A stretch of 64,000 bases of DNA from JAOUEA01 sp963825685. Its GTDB lineage: Bacteria > Actinomycetota > UBA4738 > HRBIN12. The DNA lies in NCBI GenBank assembly GCA_963825685.1, contig CAWGUD010000007.1, positions 62,001-126,000 of the forward strand, given 5' to 3'. The position numbers and the translations under genes are program-made. Positions 10,350-18,229 of the stretch are shown here, one piece after another (within the stretch, counting starts at the first letter, position 1; every line of letters starts with the position of its first letter). The notes beneath the pieces are model-generated. The model was given only the letters and a program-made list of their open reading frames with translations, was not told where the DNA came from and searched no databases.

Positions 10350-11753
10350 ATGAGCTCGATCGTGCTGTTCACCCGCGATCTGCGCGTGCACGACCATCCG
10401 GCGCTCGACGCGGCGGTCCGCACGGGCGAGCCCGTGGTGCCGCTCTTCGTGCTGGACCCGGCGCTGCTCGGGCGCAGCGCGAACCGGCGGCGGTTCCTGA
10501 TGGAGGGCCTCGCCGAGCTCGATCGCTCGCTCGTCCGCCGGGGGTCGAGGCTGATCGTGCGCGAGGGCGATCCCGTCGCGCGGGTGCTCGACGTCGCGAG
10601 CCTCTCGGGGGCCCGGGCGGTGCACGTGTCGTCCGACGTCAGCCGGACCGCTCAGCGGCGGGAAGCCGCGCTCCGCGACGCGCTGACCGCCCACGGGCTC
10701 GACCTGGTCGTCCACCCTGGGGTGGCGGTGATCGAGCCGGGCGACGTGGTCCCGCCCGGCAAGCCCATGTACTCGGTGTTCACGCCGTACCACCGGGCGT
10801 GGGCTCAGGCTCCTCGCCGGCAGGTGCTGCGGGCGCCGACGTCGATCGAGACGCCCTCGGACATCGATCCAGGCCCGAGACCCGATGCCGACGCCGTGCC
10901 TGCGGACTCGATCGACCTGCCCCCCGGAGGCGAGGGCGCGGCCCGCAAGCACCTCGAGGCCTACCTCGCGGACGGCGCATCTCGATACGCCACGCTGCGC
11001 AACGATCTCGCTGCCGACGCGACCTCGCGGCTCTCGCCGTACCTGCGGTTCGGCAACGTGAGCGCGAACGAGGTGGTCGCATCGGCGAGCGAGGTCCCCG
11101 GCGCGGAGGAGCTCGTGCGACAGGTCGCGTGGCGTGACTTCTACGGGCAGCTGCTCGCCCACGACCCCGCGATCGCGTGGACCGACTTCCGTGCACCCCC
11201 CGACGACGTGCCGCCGATGCCCGCCCACGCCGCATACCTCCTCGAGTGCTGGCAGCGTGGTCGCACGGGCATCCCGCTCGTCGACGCGGGCATGCGACAG
11301 CTGCACCGGGAAGGGTGGATGCACAACCGTGCCCGCATGGTGACCGCGTCGTTCCTGACCCGGCGCGTGGGCATCCCGTGGCAGCGCGGCGCCGAGCACT
11401 TCATGCGCTGGCTCGTCGACGGCGACCCGGCGAACAACTCCGGGGGCTGGCAGTGGGTGGCGGGCACGGGCACCGATCCGCGACGGTCCCGCTCGTTCAA
11501 TCCGGTGCGGCAGGCAGAGCGGTTCGACCCCGACGGCGCCTATGTGCGGCGGTACGTGCGGGAGCTCGCCGACGTGTCGACGCCCTGGATCTTCGCGCCG
11601 TGGAGGGACCCCGAGCTGCTGTCGCGCACCGGGTACCCGGCGCCGATCCTCGAGGTGCCGTCGAGCAAGCCTGCGAGCCGCGATCAGTCGGGGAGGTCGA
11701 GGTCGAGCAAGTCGCCGAGCTCTCGGGCGTTCCTGACCGCGAAGTCGCGGTAG
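10350..11753 (+). CDS. phr: Deoxyribodipyrimidine photolyase / cryptochrome family
   Basis: A 467-residue FAD enzyme that repairs UV-induced pyrimidine dimers using blue light. The N-terminal antenna (photolyase) domain begins SSIVLFTRDLRVHDHPAL. The FAD domain holds the class I signature: LVDAGMRQLHREGWMHNRARM, then DGDPANNSGGWQWVAGTGTDP and RSFNPVRQAERFDPDG. The start at 10350 follows a leaderless -10 box. The last 20 or so residues are basic and unlike the family. They overlap the 3' end of the convergent DUF72 gene by 70 bases, so the real C-terminus may be altered by an indel. It sits next to a DUF72 gene and close to the adnAB repair genes. Confidence 0.92.
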   Translation: MSSIVLFTRDLRVHDHPALDAAVRTGEPVVPLFVLDPALLGRSANRRRFLMEGLAELDRSLVRRGSRLIVREGDPVARVLDVASLSGARAVHVSSDVSRTAQRREAALRDALTAHGLDLVVHPGVAVIEPGDVVPPGKPMYSVFTPYHRAWAQAPRRQVLRAPTSIETPSDIDPGPRPDADAVPADSIDLPPGGEGAARKHLEAYLADGASRYATLRNDLAADATSRLSPYLRFGNVSANEVVASASEVPGAEELVRQVAWRDFYGQLLAHDPAIAWTDFRAPPDDVPPMPAHAAYLLECWQRGRTGIPLVDAGMRQLHREGWMHNRARMVTASFLTRRVGIPWQRGAEHFMRWLVDGDPANNSGGWQWVAGTGTDPRRSRSFNPVRQAERFDPDGAYVRRYVRELADVSTPWIFAPWRDPELLSRTGYPAPILEVPSSKPASRDQSGRSRSSKSPSSRAFLTAKSR

Positions 11754-12601
11754 CAGTTGTTCATCAGCACGTGGGTCTCGCGGACCTGACCGGAGAGCTC
11801 TTCCAGCTTGGGCACCCACTCGGCCAGCTCGCCCTTGGAGTAGTCGTACCGGAAGCGTTCGCTCGCCGTCTCGGCCTTCGACTCCCAGGCCTTCGGGTCA
11901 CGACCGTGGAATCGCACCATCGCGAGGTCGTCGGCGGTCGCGGCCGCGATCGGGGGCAGGCTCGAGTCGAACCCCTGCGGCATGTCGACGCAGACGTAGG
12001 GCAGGTTGCGCTCGGAGAGGAATCCGAGCGTCTCCTCGACGTTGCGCTCCTCCATCCAGCTCTCGTGCCGGAACTCGACCGCCACGCGGAAGTCGGGCAG
12101 GCGCTCCGCGCACTCCTCGATGTACGCCTTGTTCTTCTTCGAGATCACGAACCACTGGGGGAACTGGAACAGCACCGCGCCGAGCTTGCCCGCCGAGTGC
12201 AGGGGCATCAGGGCGTCGCGGAACCGCTGCCAGACCTCGAGCACGACCTCGTCGGGGAGCGTGTCGCGGTAGATGCGCCGCTTCGCGAGCGTCTCCTCGG
12301 GGAGCTCGGCCGCGAGGTCCTTGTAGAGCGACTCGGTGCGGGTGGGGTGGTTCGTGAGCAGCGAGTACGCCTTGATGTTGAACGTGAAGTCGACGGGCGT
12401 GCGCTCGATCCACAGCACGGAGTTCTTCTCGCTCGGCGGGAAGTAGTACGTCGAGTCGACCTCGACGAGCGGGAAGCGCGACGCGTAGAACTCGAGCCGG
12501 GCCTTCGCGCTCTTCGCGTCCGGCGGGTACCAGTGTCCCTCCTTCACGAGGGTGGGATCGGTCCAGCTCGACGTGCCGATCAGGATCTGGCCGGTGGCCA
12601 T
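11684..12601 (-). CDS. DUF72 (YecE-like) family protein
   Basis: A 305-residue soluble protein with the TIM-barrel DUF72 fold, of full family length. Hallmarks are IGTSSWTDP near the N-terminus, then VEVDSTYYFPP, FTFNIKAY, QFPQWFV, VAVEFRHESW and MVRFHGRD. The biochemical role of DUF72 proteins is not settled, although some are associated with nucleic-acid metabolism and they often neighbour photolyase or repair genes. Its 3' end overlaps the photolyase 3' end in a convergent arrangement. A small PGPGW-type membrane gene lies just upstream with a 12-base gap and probably shares its transcript. Confidence 0.88.
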   Translation of the reverse strand: MATGQILIGTSSWTDPTLVKEGHWYPPDAKSAKARLEFYASRFPLVEVDSTYYFPPSEKNSVLWIERTPVDFTFNIKAYSLLTNHPTRTESLYKDLAAELPEETLAKRRIYRDTLPDEVVLEVWQRFRDALMPLHSAGKLGAVLFQFPQWFVISKKNKAYIEECAERLPDFRVAVEFRHESWMEERNVEETLGFLSERNLPYVCVDMPQGFDSSLPPIAAATADDLAMVRFHGRDPKAWESKAETASERFRYDYSKGELAEWVPKLEELSGQVRETHVLMNNCYRDFAVRNARELGDLLDLDLPD

Positions 12602-12613
12602 GCGTGGCGACGC

Positions 12614-13054
12614 TCAGGCGGCGTCGTCGGTCGAGGTCGAGGCGACGCCGTTGCGGCGAGCTTCGCGGCGCTCGGCGCGCCCGTTCTTCCGCTCGACCAC
12701 GGCATTCTTGGCCTGCTCGGCCTTCCGCTTCGCCGTGTCGAGCAGGCGGCGGGCCCACATGTACTCGGTCGAGAGGATGCCGAGACCGACGAAGATCAGC
12801 AGCCAGCCGGGGCCCGGGAGCACGAGGAGCGCGACCCCGGCGAGCAGGACGGCGAACCCGGCGATCGTGACCGCGATCCGCTGGCCGTTGCGCCCGATGA
12901 AGCGGCCGACGGCCTTCGTCCAGACGATCGTGGGGTGGTCGTGCCACTTCCTCGCCATGCCGGGCTCGGCGAGCAGCTCCTCGACCACCGCGCTGGCGTC
13001 GCGTTCTTCGGGGTCGTCGCCCCACACGTCGTGTCGATGGAGGTGGTCCGTCAT
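12614..13054 (-). CDS. PGPGW-type small transmembrane protein (TIGR02611-like)
   Basis: About 146 residues. The N-terminus is soluble and histidine- and acidic-rich. Two adjacent hydrophobic helices carry the LPGPGWLLIFVGLGILSTEY signature in the middle of the protein. A basic, coiled C-terminus follows (RLLDTAKRKAEQ and onward). The family is widespread in actinobacteria and has no known function. I chose the internal ATG at 13054 because GAGAGG lies 12 bases upstream; the ATG at 13066 would have no room for a ribosome site. It probably forms one transcript with the downstream DUF72 gene. Confidence 0.75.
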   Translation of the reverse strand: MTDHLHRHDVWGDDPEERDASAVVEELLAEPGMARKWHDHPTIVWTKAVGRFIGRNGQRIAVTIAGFAVLLAGVALLVLPGPGWLLIFVGLGILSTEYMWARRLLDTAKRKAEQAKNAVVERKNGRAERREARRNGVASTSTDDAA

Positions 13055-13098
13055 CGGAACCACCATCCTCTCACGGCTCGGAGGAACGGTGGAAGGCC

Positions 13099-13521
13099 TC
13101 AGTCGTCGTCGTGATCGTCGTCCCCGTCGTCTCCGGAGCCCGACGAGTCGTCGTCGCCACCGTCGACGTGGTCGTCATCGCTTGAGCCGGAGGAGTCGTC
13201 ACCACCTGAGCCGGAGGAATCGCCGTCCCCGCCTCCCGATCCGCCGTCCTCGGACCCGGAGCCCGAGCCCGACGGGGAGCCGGAGTGCGACGGGGACCAC
13301 GACGGGGACCACGCGCCTCCCTGTCCGTTCTGCCCGGCGCCGTCGCCCGAGCCACCCGCGTCGTCGGCGGTCGGGTCCACGTTCACCGATCGGCCGACGC
13401 TGATCGGCTCGGGGGTCTCGCTGAGCTGGCGCGCGGTCACCGCGAACGCTCCGAGCGAGATGGCTCCGGCGAGCGCGAGTCCGCCCAACGCGTATGCGCC
13501 GACGAGCAGGATGCGTTTCAT
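13099..13521 (-). CDS. Secreted or anchored Ser/Gly/Asp-rich low-complexity protein
   Basis: A 140-residue protein with an N-terminal signal or anchor helix (residues 4-28, LLVGAYALGGLALAGAISLG). A short linker with ETPEPISVGRSV follows, then a low-complexity tail of about 85 residues made almost only of Ser, Gly and Asp, ending in DDDHDDD. The tail would be strongly acidic and disordered outside the membrane and could bind divalent cations; this is inference. The leaderless promoter just upstream and the position directly after a two-component operon make it a possible regulated target. I do not recognise a named family. Arg-rich readings in the other frames are shadows of the repeat. Confidence 0.7.
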   Translation of the reverse strand: MKRILLVGAYALGGLALAGAISLGAFAVTARQLSETPEPISVGRSVNVDPTADDAGGSGDGAGQNGQGGAWSPSWSPSHSGSPSGSGSGSEDGGSGGGDGDSSGSGGDDSSGSSDDDHVDGGDDDSSGSGDDGDDDHDDD

Positions 13522-13527
13522 GACACG

Positions 13528-13533
13528 AGCCTA
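13528..13533 (-). promoter_or_regulatory. Leaderless -10 box of the acidic low-complexity gene
   Basis: TAGGCT on the minus strand with six bases to the ATG at 13521. It gives this gene its own promoter downstream of the response regulator operon. Confidence 0.45.
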
Positions 13534-13538
13534 GAGGG

Positions 13539-13574
13539 GGCCGGGCTAAGGGGAGGTAAAGGAGGAGCCCGGCC
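13539..13574 (-). terminator. Hairpin at the end of the response regulator operon
   Basis: GGCCGGGCT at 13539-13547 pairs with AGCCCGGCC at 13566-13574 (9 bp, 18-base loop). It straddles the stop of the DsbA-fold gene at 13546. There is no T run, so termination strength is uncertain. Confidence 0.4.
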
Positions 13575-14169
13575 GGCGTCCGCGCGGCCAGCGCTTCAGC
13601 TCGTACACGTCGTCGCGCCCGATCAGCCACGAGATGTGCTCCCACCACTCCAGCGCCTCGGCGCCCGAAGGCGCCTCGGGAAGGATGGGTCCGTAGATCG
13701 GCGGAGCGTCGCCCAGGCGCAGGCTCGGCACGCCGAAGACGTCGAGCTCGCGGGCGTCGCGATACTCCTGGACGATCGCGTCGGCGAGGCCGGGGTCCGA
13801 TCTCGCCCGGTCGAGGAGTCCGGGCATGCCCGCCACTTCGGCAGCTCGACTGGCGACGTCTCGTGAGATCGGCTCTGCCTCGTCGTGCACGATCGTGCCG
13901 AGCGCGACGTAGTACGCCTCGAGGGCGGGGTCACCACCCTCGCGCCGAGCGAGCGCCATCGCGGTGAGTGCCTCCCCGTATCGATCCGCCGCCTCGTGGA
14001 ACGGCATCTGCAGGCCGGCCGTGTTGATCTCGAGGCTGAACAGGTGCCACTCGATCGTGAACATGTCCCGATCCCGCAGGTCCCGCAGCCATCGCGACGT
14101 CTCCCACGCCCATGGACAACCGGGGTCGGTCCACACCGCCAGGGTCGGAAGGGTCGCGGGAGCGCTCAC
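13546..14169 (-). CDS. DsbA-family thioredoxin-fold oxidoreductase
   Basis: About 207 residues, the size of FrnE or hydroxychromene-isomerase-like DsbA proteins. It opens with a thioredoxin strand leading to DPGCPWAWE, which carries a single active-site cysteine (CPWA, without the second cysteine of CxxC). A helical insert follows, then the cis-proline strand FGVPSLRLG. A single-cysteine site suggests glutathione- or mycothiol-type chemistry, or isomerase activity, rather than disulfide formation. There is no signal peptide. The GTG start at 14169 overlaps the stop of the upstream histidine kinase as GTGA, so the two are translationally coupled as the third gene of the regulator-kinase operon. 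The family link is clear; the substrate is not known. Confidence 0.85.
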   Translation of the reverse strand: MSAPATLPTLAVWTDPGCPWAWETSRWLRDLRDRDMFTIEWHLFSLEINTAGLQMPFHEAADRYGEALTAMALARREGGDPALEAYYVALGTIVHDEAEPISRDVASRAAEVAGMPGLLDRARSDPGLADAIVQEYRDARELDVFGVPSLRLGDAPPIYGPILPEAPSGAEALEWWEHISWLIGRDDVYELKRWPRGRRPGSSFTSP

Positions 14170-15614
14170 GTGAGGTGCGCCTCGTCCGCAACCGGGCGTC
14201 GATCGGATCCGACGCCACCGCTCGACGGTCCCGGCGCCGGCCGCAGCCGGATCTCGACGAGCGTCCCGCCGTCGGGCGGACTGATCAGTTCGAGCGATCC
14301 GCCCCAGCGTTCGGCGAGCTCGCGAGCGATCGCGAGCCCGAGGCCCGAGCCTCCTGGCGGAGCCGCACGGCCCCGCGAGAAGCGCTCGGTGACGGCCTCG
14401 AGCTCGTCGGGGGCGACGCCCGGGCCGTGATCGCGCACGGCGAGCACCGTGCGCTTGGGGCCCGGCGTCACCGTGACCTCGATCTGCCCGGGCGCATACG
14501 CCGTGGCGTTGTCCAGCAGGTTGTCGACGATCTGATCGAGATCCGTCGGGTTCGCGTGCACGGGCGCCCGATCGGCCGCGTCGGTGGTGATCTCGGCCCC
14601 TCGTTGGGTCGCGCGATCGGCCCACCGCTCCGCGCCGGCGCGCGCGACCTCACCGGCATCGGCCTCCGTCGGCGCGCCCTCCTCGACCTCGTGAGCCATC
14701 TCCAGCATGCGATCGATCGTCGCCGCCATGCGGTCGACCTCACGGTCGGCCGCCTCGAGCTGGGTTCGCACCTCCGGGTCCTCGGTCTCGTCGGATGCAC
14801 GTTCGACCCTGAGCTTCATGCCGGTGAGCGGGGTGCGGAGCTGATGCGACGCGTTCGCGACGAAGGAACGCTGCGCCCGGAACGTGCGCTCGACCCGATC
14901 GGCCATCTCATCGAACGAACCCGCGAGCTCCCTCACCTCGTCGGGTCCGCCGATCGCGCCCGCTCTGGTCGAGAGGTCGCCCTTGCCCAGGCTCCGGGCC
15001 GCCGCCGCCAGCTTCGTCAGCGGCCGCGCGAGCGACCCGGCGAGCACGAACGCGACCAACATGCCCGCGAGCAGCCCGGCGAGGCCGATCACGAGCACGA
15101 CGATCGTGACGCGGCTGACGGAGTCGCTCACGCGCTGCACGTCGAGCGTGATGCGCACCGCGCCGATGATCACCGGTCGACCGTCGGGGTCGTCGACGAT
15201 GGGCGCCGAGGCCAACAGCAGGTCGACCGCGAGCTCGTCGCTGCTGCGAACGATCGCCGACGGCTCTCCGTCGACGAGGGCGCTCAGCACCTCCGGGCGC
15301 TGAACGGTCGCGTAGTCCTCGCCGACGGCCGACGCGGCGGGGACGGAGAAGGGATTCGCGTCGGCGAGCACCACGCCGCCGTCGTCCATCACCAGCACCC
15401 GCCCATCGATCTGTCTGGAGTATCGCTCGGCTTGGCGCGTCAGTTGGTCGCGAGAGCTCGGCGCCAGCGACGACGAGTCGAACGACGCCGCGAGGGCTTG
15501 GGCCGTGACCTTCGCCTGACCGAGCAGGTCCGACTCGGCGCGTTCGCGCAGGTTCACCGCGAGGGGCACGGTCAGGGCAACGATCACGGTGATCAACACG
15601 TAGGCGAAGGCCAT
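14166..15614 (-). CDS. Sensor histidine kinase (HAMP, HisKA, HATPase)
   Basis: About 482 residues from the ATG at 15614. TM1 is at 3-20 and an extracytoplasmic sensor region runs from about 25 to 165. TM2 is at 170-193 and is followed by HAMP. The phospho-acceptor is H257 in ASHQLRTPL. The N box is DNLLDNATAYAPG, G1 is DHGPGV and G2 is GSGLGLAIA. It pairs with the OmpR-type regulator encoded 34 bases upstream and is coupled to the DsbA-fold gene downstream. The start is awkward: GGAGG follows the regulator stop, but the first in-frame ATG is about 30 bases further on, so an ATT or other rare upstream start is possible. The sensor domain has no recognised fold. Confidence 0.9.
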   Translation of the reverse strand: MAFAYVLITVIVALTVPLAVNLRERAESDLLGQAKVTAQALAASFDSSSLAPSSRDQLTRQAERYSRQIDGRVLVMDDGGVVLADANPFSVPAASAVGEDYATVQRPEVLSALVDGEPSAIVRSSDELAVDLLLASAPIVDDPDGRPVIIGAVRITLDVQRVSDSVSRVTIVVLVIGLAGLLAGMLVAFVLAGSLARPLTKLAAAARSLGKGDLSTRAGAIGGPDEVRELAGSFDEMADRVERTFRAQRSFVANASHQLRTPLTGMKLRVERASDETEDPEVRTQLEAADREVDRMAATIDRMLEMAHEVEEGAPTEADAGEVARAGAERWADRATQRGAEITTDAADRAPVHANPTDLDQIVDNLLDNATAYAPGQIEVTVTPGPKRTVLAVRDHGPGVAPDELEAVTERFSRGRAAPPGGSGLGLAIARELAERWGGSLELISPPDGGTLVEIRLRPAPGPSSGGVGSDRRPVADEAHLT

Positions 15615-15648
15615 GACGAGCCGCGTACGAACCTTCGTGTGAGCCTCC

Positions 15649-16353
15649 TCAATCCGTGATGTCGGCCGGGGGAGCGAAGCGGAAGCCCACTCCGCGACTC
15701 GTGGTGATGTAGCGCGGGTCGCTCGGATCGTCCTCGAGCTTCTTCCGCAGCCACGAGATGTGCACGTCGAGCGTCTTCGTGGGACCGAACCAGTGTGGGT
15801 CCCAGACCTCGTCCATGATCTGCTCACGTGGGACGACCTCGCCGGCCCGCGACATCAGCAGCATCAGCAGGTCGAACTCCCTGGGTGCGAGCTGAACGTC
15901 TCGGGCGTCCTTCGTCACCGTGCGGGACGAGGGGTCGAGCGAGATCGCTCCGATGACGATCGGCGACTTCGAGGTGGCCTCGTTCCCGGCTCGACCCCGG
16001 CGCATGATCGCTCGCATGCGGGCCACGAGCTCGCCGGCGCTGAACGGCTTGACGACGTAGTCGTCGGCGCCGAGTTCGAGTCCGACGATGCGGTCGACCT
16101 CTTCGCCGCGGGCGGTGAGCATGATGATCGGCACGTCCGAGCGACGCCGGATCTCCCGACACAGGTCTCGGCCGTCTCCGTCGGGAAGCATGACGTCGAG
16201 CAGCAGGATGTCCGGCTCTTCGACCTCGTAGGCGGCCGTCGCCTCGGCGATCGTGCCGGCCACCTGCGGGTCGAACCCTTCACGCGACAGGTGTTCTGCG
16301 AGGGGCTCGGAGATGCTCGTCTCGTCCTCCACGACGAGCACACGAGGCTTCAT
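15649..16353 (-). CDS. OmpR/PhoB-family response regulator
   Basis: A 234-residue DNA-binding regulator. The receiver domain (1-120) has the acidic pair E9-D10, phospho-acceptor D53 in LLDVMLP and the conserved lysine in VVKPFS. The C-terminal winged helix (about 135-230) contains LAPREFDLLMLLM and ends with YITTSRGVGFRFAPP. The start MKPRVLVVEDE at 16353 sits six bases after a TACCAT box, so the mRNA is probably leaderless. An inverted repeat lies about 45-69 bases upstream of that start and could be its own binding site. It is first in an operon with the histidine kinase and the DsbA-fold protein. Confidence 0.93.
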   Translation of the reverse strand: MKPRVLVVEDETSISEPLAEHLSREGFDPQVAGTIAEATAAYEVEEPDILLLDVMLPDGDGRDLCREIRRRSDVPIIMLTARGEEVDRIVGLELGADDYVVKPFSAGELVARMRAIMRRGRAGNEATSKSPIVIGAISLDPSSRTVTKDARDVQLAPREFDLLMLLMSRAGEVVPREQIMDEVWDPHWFGPTKTLDVHISWLRKKLEDDPSDPRYITTSRGVGFRFAPPADITD

Positions 16354-16359
16354 GGAGCG

Positions 16360-16365
16360 ATGGTA
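16360..16365 (-). promoter_or_regulatory. Leaderless -10 box of the response regulator
   Basis: TACCAT on the minus strand, six bases before the ATG at 16353. Confidence 0.45.
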
Positions 16366-16396
16366 GCCGCGCGTCCGGAACTTCGGTGGAGAACTC

Positions 16397-16422
16397 TTGT
16401 CACACTCCTTGAAGTGTGTCAC
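16397..16422. promoter_or_regulatory. Inverted repeat between divergent regulator and kinase genes
   Basis: CACACT at 16401-16406 and AGTGTG at 16413-16418 form a 6-bp perfect inverted repeat with a 6-base centre, extended by two more pairs after one mismatch. TGTCAC also recurs as a direct repeat at 16398, 16417 and 16492. The site lies 45-69 bases upstream of the leaderless response regulator start, a position typical of an activator site. Confidence 0.45.
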
Positions 16423-16490
16423 TACCGCCGGTTAGAAAGCTCCCACAGACGTGGATCAACGGACTTCGGGGTGAACGAAGGGAGCGTCGG

Positions 16491-17915
16491 GTGTCACAAG
16501 ATGCCGCCATCGAGGGATCTCGGATTGCCGTCGGTCGTGAAGACGAAACCGCTAGATTCCGGCTGCTTTCTGTAGGCATCTTCCTCGTCTCGGTCGTTGC
16601 TGTGGTTGCCGGATTGGCGGAGCAGCACTCCTCGCCATCCTGGCCAGAGCTCGCCGCCTTCGCCGCCGCCGCGGCTTTCGCCGGGATCTTGTCCGTCAGG
16701 TCTGGATCATCGACCGCCTTGTCTCTCGACATGCCGGTACTCCTCGCCGCTGGGCTGGTCTTCGGGCCTGGTGTCGGAGGAGCGCTTGCGTTAGTGGCAT
16801 ACATCGACCCACGAGAGTGGCGGCGCGAAGTAAGCCTGTTCAGGGCGATCTGCAACCGAGGTCAGACGGCTCTCAGTGTCATGGCTGGATCGCTTGTCTT
16901 CGTGGCTGTGGGGGGTGAGCTGGGAATCTGGCCGGGGTCCCTGGTCGGAGGTCTCCTCGCCCTCGCTACTGATATCTCAGTCAACTACCTGCTTGTCGCT
17001 CTCATGACGTCGTTCCGAACCGGACTGCCGATCTCGGTGTCACTCTCGGAGATGCAGCTGGGGTCAAGAAGGCTGTTTGCGCTCATGTACCTCTCCTACG
17101 GACTAATGAGCGTTCTCCTGGCCGAGGCCACCGCTGCCATGGGCCTGAGGGGGTTCGTGGCCTTCATCGTCCCTTTGGCGTTGGCCAAGGGCGTCTTTGA
17201 GCAGAGTCGTCAGGTGCTTCAGTTGCGTCGAGACGCCGATCAACAGACTGCGGCACTCGTCTCAGCAACCGACGCGATAGCCAGCGAACGACGGGATGAA
17301 CGTCAGGTGCTGGCTGGGGAACTGCACGATGAGGTGCTGCCGCCTCTGTTCAAGGTGCATCTCATGGGGCAGGTGCTTCAACAGGACATAGAAACCGGTC
17401 GTCTCCTGAATCTTGACGACGACCTTCCCGAATTACTGAGCGCCACGGAGACGGCGCAGACGGCAGTGCGTGGCGTGGTCAACGGGCTCAGGTCCGCGAA
17501 GGTTGGCCCTGGGGGACTCGAATCGAGCCTCCGCTTGGTGGCACAGCAGTTGGAGTCGGCTGGTTCGCCGAGACTATTCCTGAAGGTCGACGATGTTTCG
17601 GCCAGCGAAAGCGCCGAACTCCTCTGCTACCAGCTGGCTCGGGAAGCCATGAGCAACGCAGCCAAGCATTCAAAAGGCTCCCGCATCAACGTCACTCTCC
17701 ATCAGGCAGCTGAGACTCTGGACCTGACGGTTGCGGACGACGGTGTGGGATTCGATCCAGCCACGGTGGATCCCCAGAGTCACTTCGGCCTTAGTCTCAT
17801 CGCTGAACGGGTCAAGGCGGCCGCGGGCACGGTGGAGGTCAGGACCAGTCTGGGTTCAGGGACCGTTGTTCACGCCCTGATACCTGATTGGGTAAAGAAC
17901 AAGACCCCGGATTGA
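16491..17915 (+). CDS. Membrane sensor histidine kinase, HisKA_3 (NarL-type), first of a paralogous pair
   Basis: About 474 residues from the GTG at 16491, which follows a GAAGGGAG ribosome site; the longer GTG start at 16416 is less likely. An N-terminal membrane domain of six or so helices (about 25-235) holds the motif DPREWRREVS-RA-NR-Q-LSV at 106-130. A coiled linker leads to the HisKA_3 site with H279 in AGELHDEVLPPL. The ATPase domain shows REAMSNAAKHS, DDGVGFDP and HFGLSLIAERV. It has two TTA codons (16791 and 17433), rare in such DNA, and about 60 percent GC in lines I counted. The stop codon lies in the loop of a hairpin. No LuxR-type partner regulator is adjacent, so its output is unknown. 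Confidence 0.9.
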   Translation: MSQDAAIEGSRIAVGREDETARFRLLSVGIFLVSVVAVVAGLAEQHSSPSWPELAAFAAAAAFAGILSVRSGSSTALSLDMPVLLAAGLVFGPGVGGALALVAYIDPREWRREVSLFRAICNRGQTALSVMAGSLVFVAVGGELGIWPGSLVGGLLALATDISVNYLLVALMTSFRTGLPISVSLSEMQLGSRRLFALMYLSYGLMSVLLAEATAAMGLRGFVAFIVPLALAKGVFEQSRQVLQLRRDADQQTAALVSATDAIASERRDERQVLAGELHDEVLPPLFKVHLMGQVLQQDIETGRLLNLDDDLPELLSATETAQTAVRGVVNGLRSAKVGPGGLESSLRLVAQQLESAGSPRLFLKVDDVSASESAELLCYQLAREAMSNAAKHSKGSRINVTLHQAAETLDLTVADDGVGFDPATVDPQSHFGLSLIAERVKAAAGTVEVRTSLGSGTVVHALIPDWVKNKTPD

Positions 17916-17926
17916 AATCCGGGGTC
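17903..17926 (+). terminator. Perfect 10-bp hairpin enclosing the first kinase stop codon
   Basis: GACCCCGGAT (17903-17912), loop TGAA, ATCCGGGGTC (17917-17926). The TGA stop of the kinase lies in the loop. There is no T tract; since it lies between convergent genes it may act on both strands. Confidence 0.6.
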
Positions 17927-17953
17927 TCGGTTCAAGCCTTCTTGGAACGGCCC

Positions 17954-18037
17954 TCAGGCCTTCCAGTGCGCGCCACCCGCAAGGGCGACGGCGAGCAGGG
18001 AGCTGAGAGCGATTGCAATCCTGCGAGCGATCTTCAT
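17954..18037 (-). CDS. 27-residue signal-peptide-like ORF, candidate secreted peptide
   Basis: A very short ORF below usual calling limits. It begins MKIARR and continues with a hydrophobic stretch (about residues 7-18). The end, AVALAGGAHWKA, offers an A-x-A signal-peptidase site after ALA at residue 20 and would leave the heptapeptide GGAHWKA. A good ribosome site (AAGGAGTGGATC before the ATG) supports translation. It lies between and opposite to two paralogous membrane histidine kinases and shares an upstream region with the second. Seen: ORF, ribosome site, signal-like layout. Inferred: a secreted peptide signal for one or both kinases. It could instead be a non-functional ORF, as no homologue can be checked here. 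Confidence 0.5.
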   Translation of the reverse strand: MKIARRIAIALSSLLAVALAGGAHWKA

Positions 18038-18094
18038 GATCCACTCCTTCTCCGACGGTGCATCATTCTGCTGTTCTGAAGTCCGCCCCCATCT

Positions 18095-18137
18095 GGGGGA
18101 CATGACAAACTATCGGGGGACACCCACATGGGGGACA
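18095..18137. repeat. Three direct repeats GGGGGACA between the peptide ORF and second kinase
   Basis: GGGGGACA occurs at 18095-18102, 18115-18122 and 18130-18137, spaced 20 and 15 bases. The first also closes a CCCCCA-TC-TGGGGG palindrome at 18086-18099. The block lies in the region shared by the minus-strand peptide ORF and the plus-strand kinase and is a likely regulator site. Confidence 0.5.
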
Positions 18138-18145
18138 ACGGGGAG

Positions 18146-18172
18146 TTGACGCTACTGCGTTCGATGTAGGCT
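18146..18172 (+). promoter_or_regulatory. Candidate promoter of the second kinase
   Basis: TTGACG at 18146-18151 and TAGGCT at 18167-18172 with a 15-base spacer, directly downstream of the GGGGGACA repeats and about 58 bases before the GTG at 18230. The spacer is short, so the call is tentative. Confidence 0.4.
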
Positions 18173-18229
18173 CCGACCCCTCCTCGTGTCCTACTTTCAA
18201 AGTGTGGCTCGAGGGCCGAAGATGAATGG

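Noticed and set aside
18086..18137. The repeated GGGGGACA block as a small CRISPR array
   Set aside because: The units are eight bases with 7-12-base gaps, far below CRISPR repeat and spacer sizes, and no cas genes are present.
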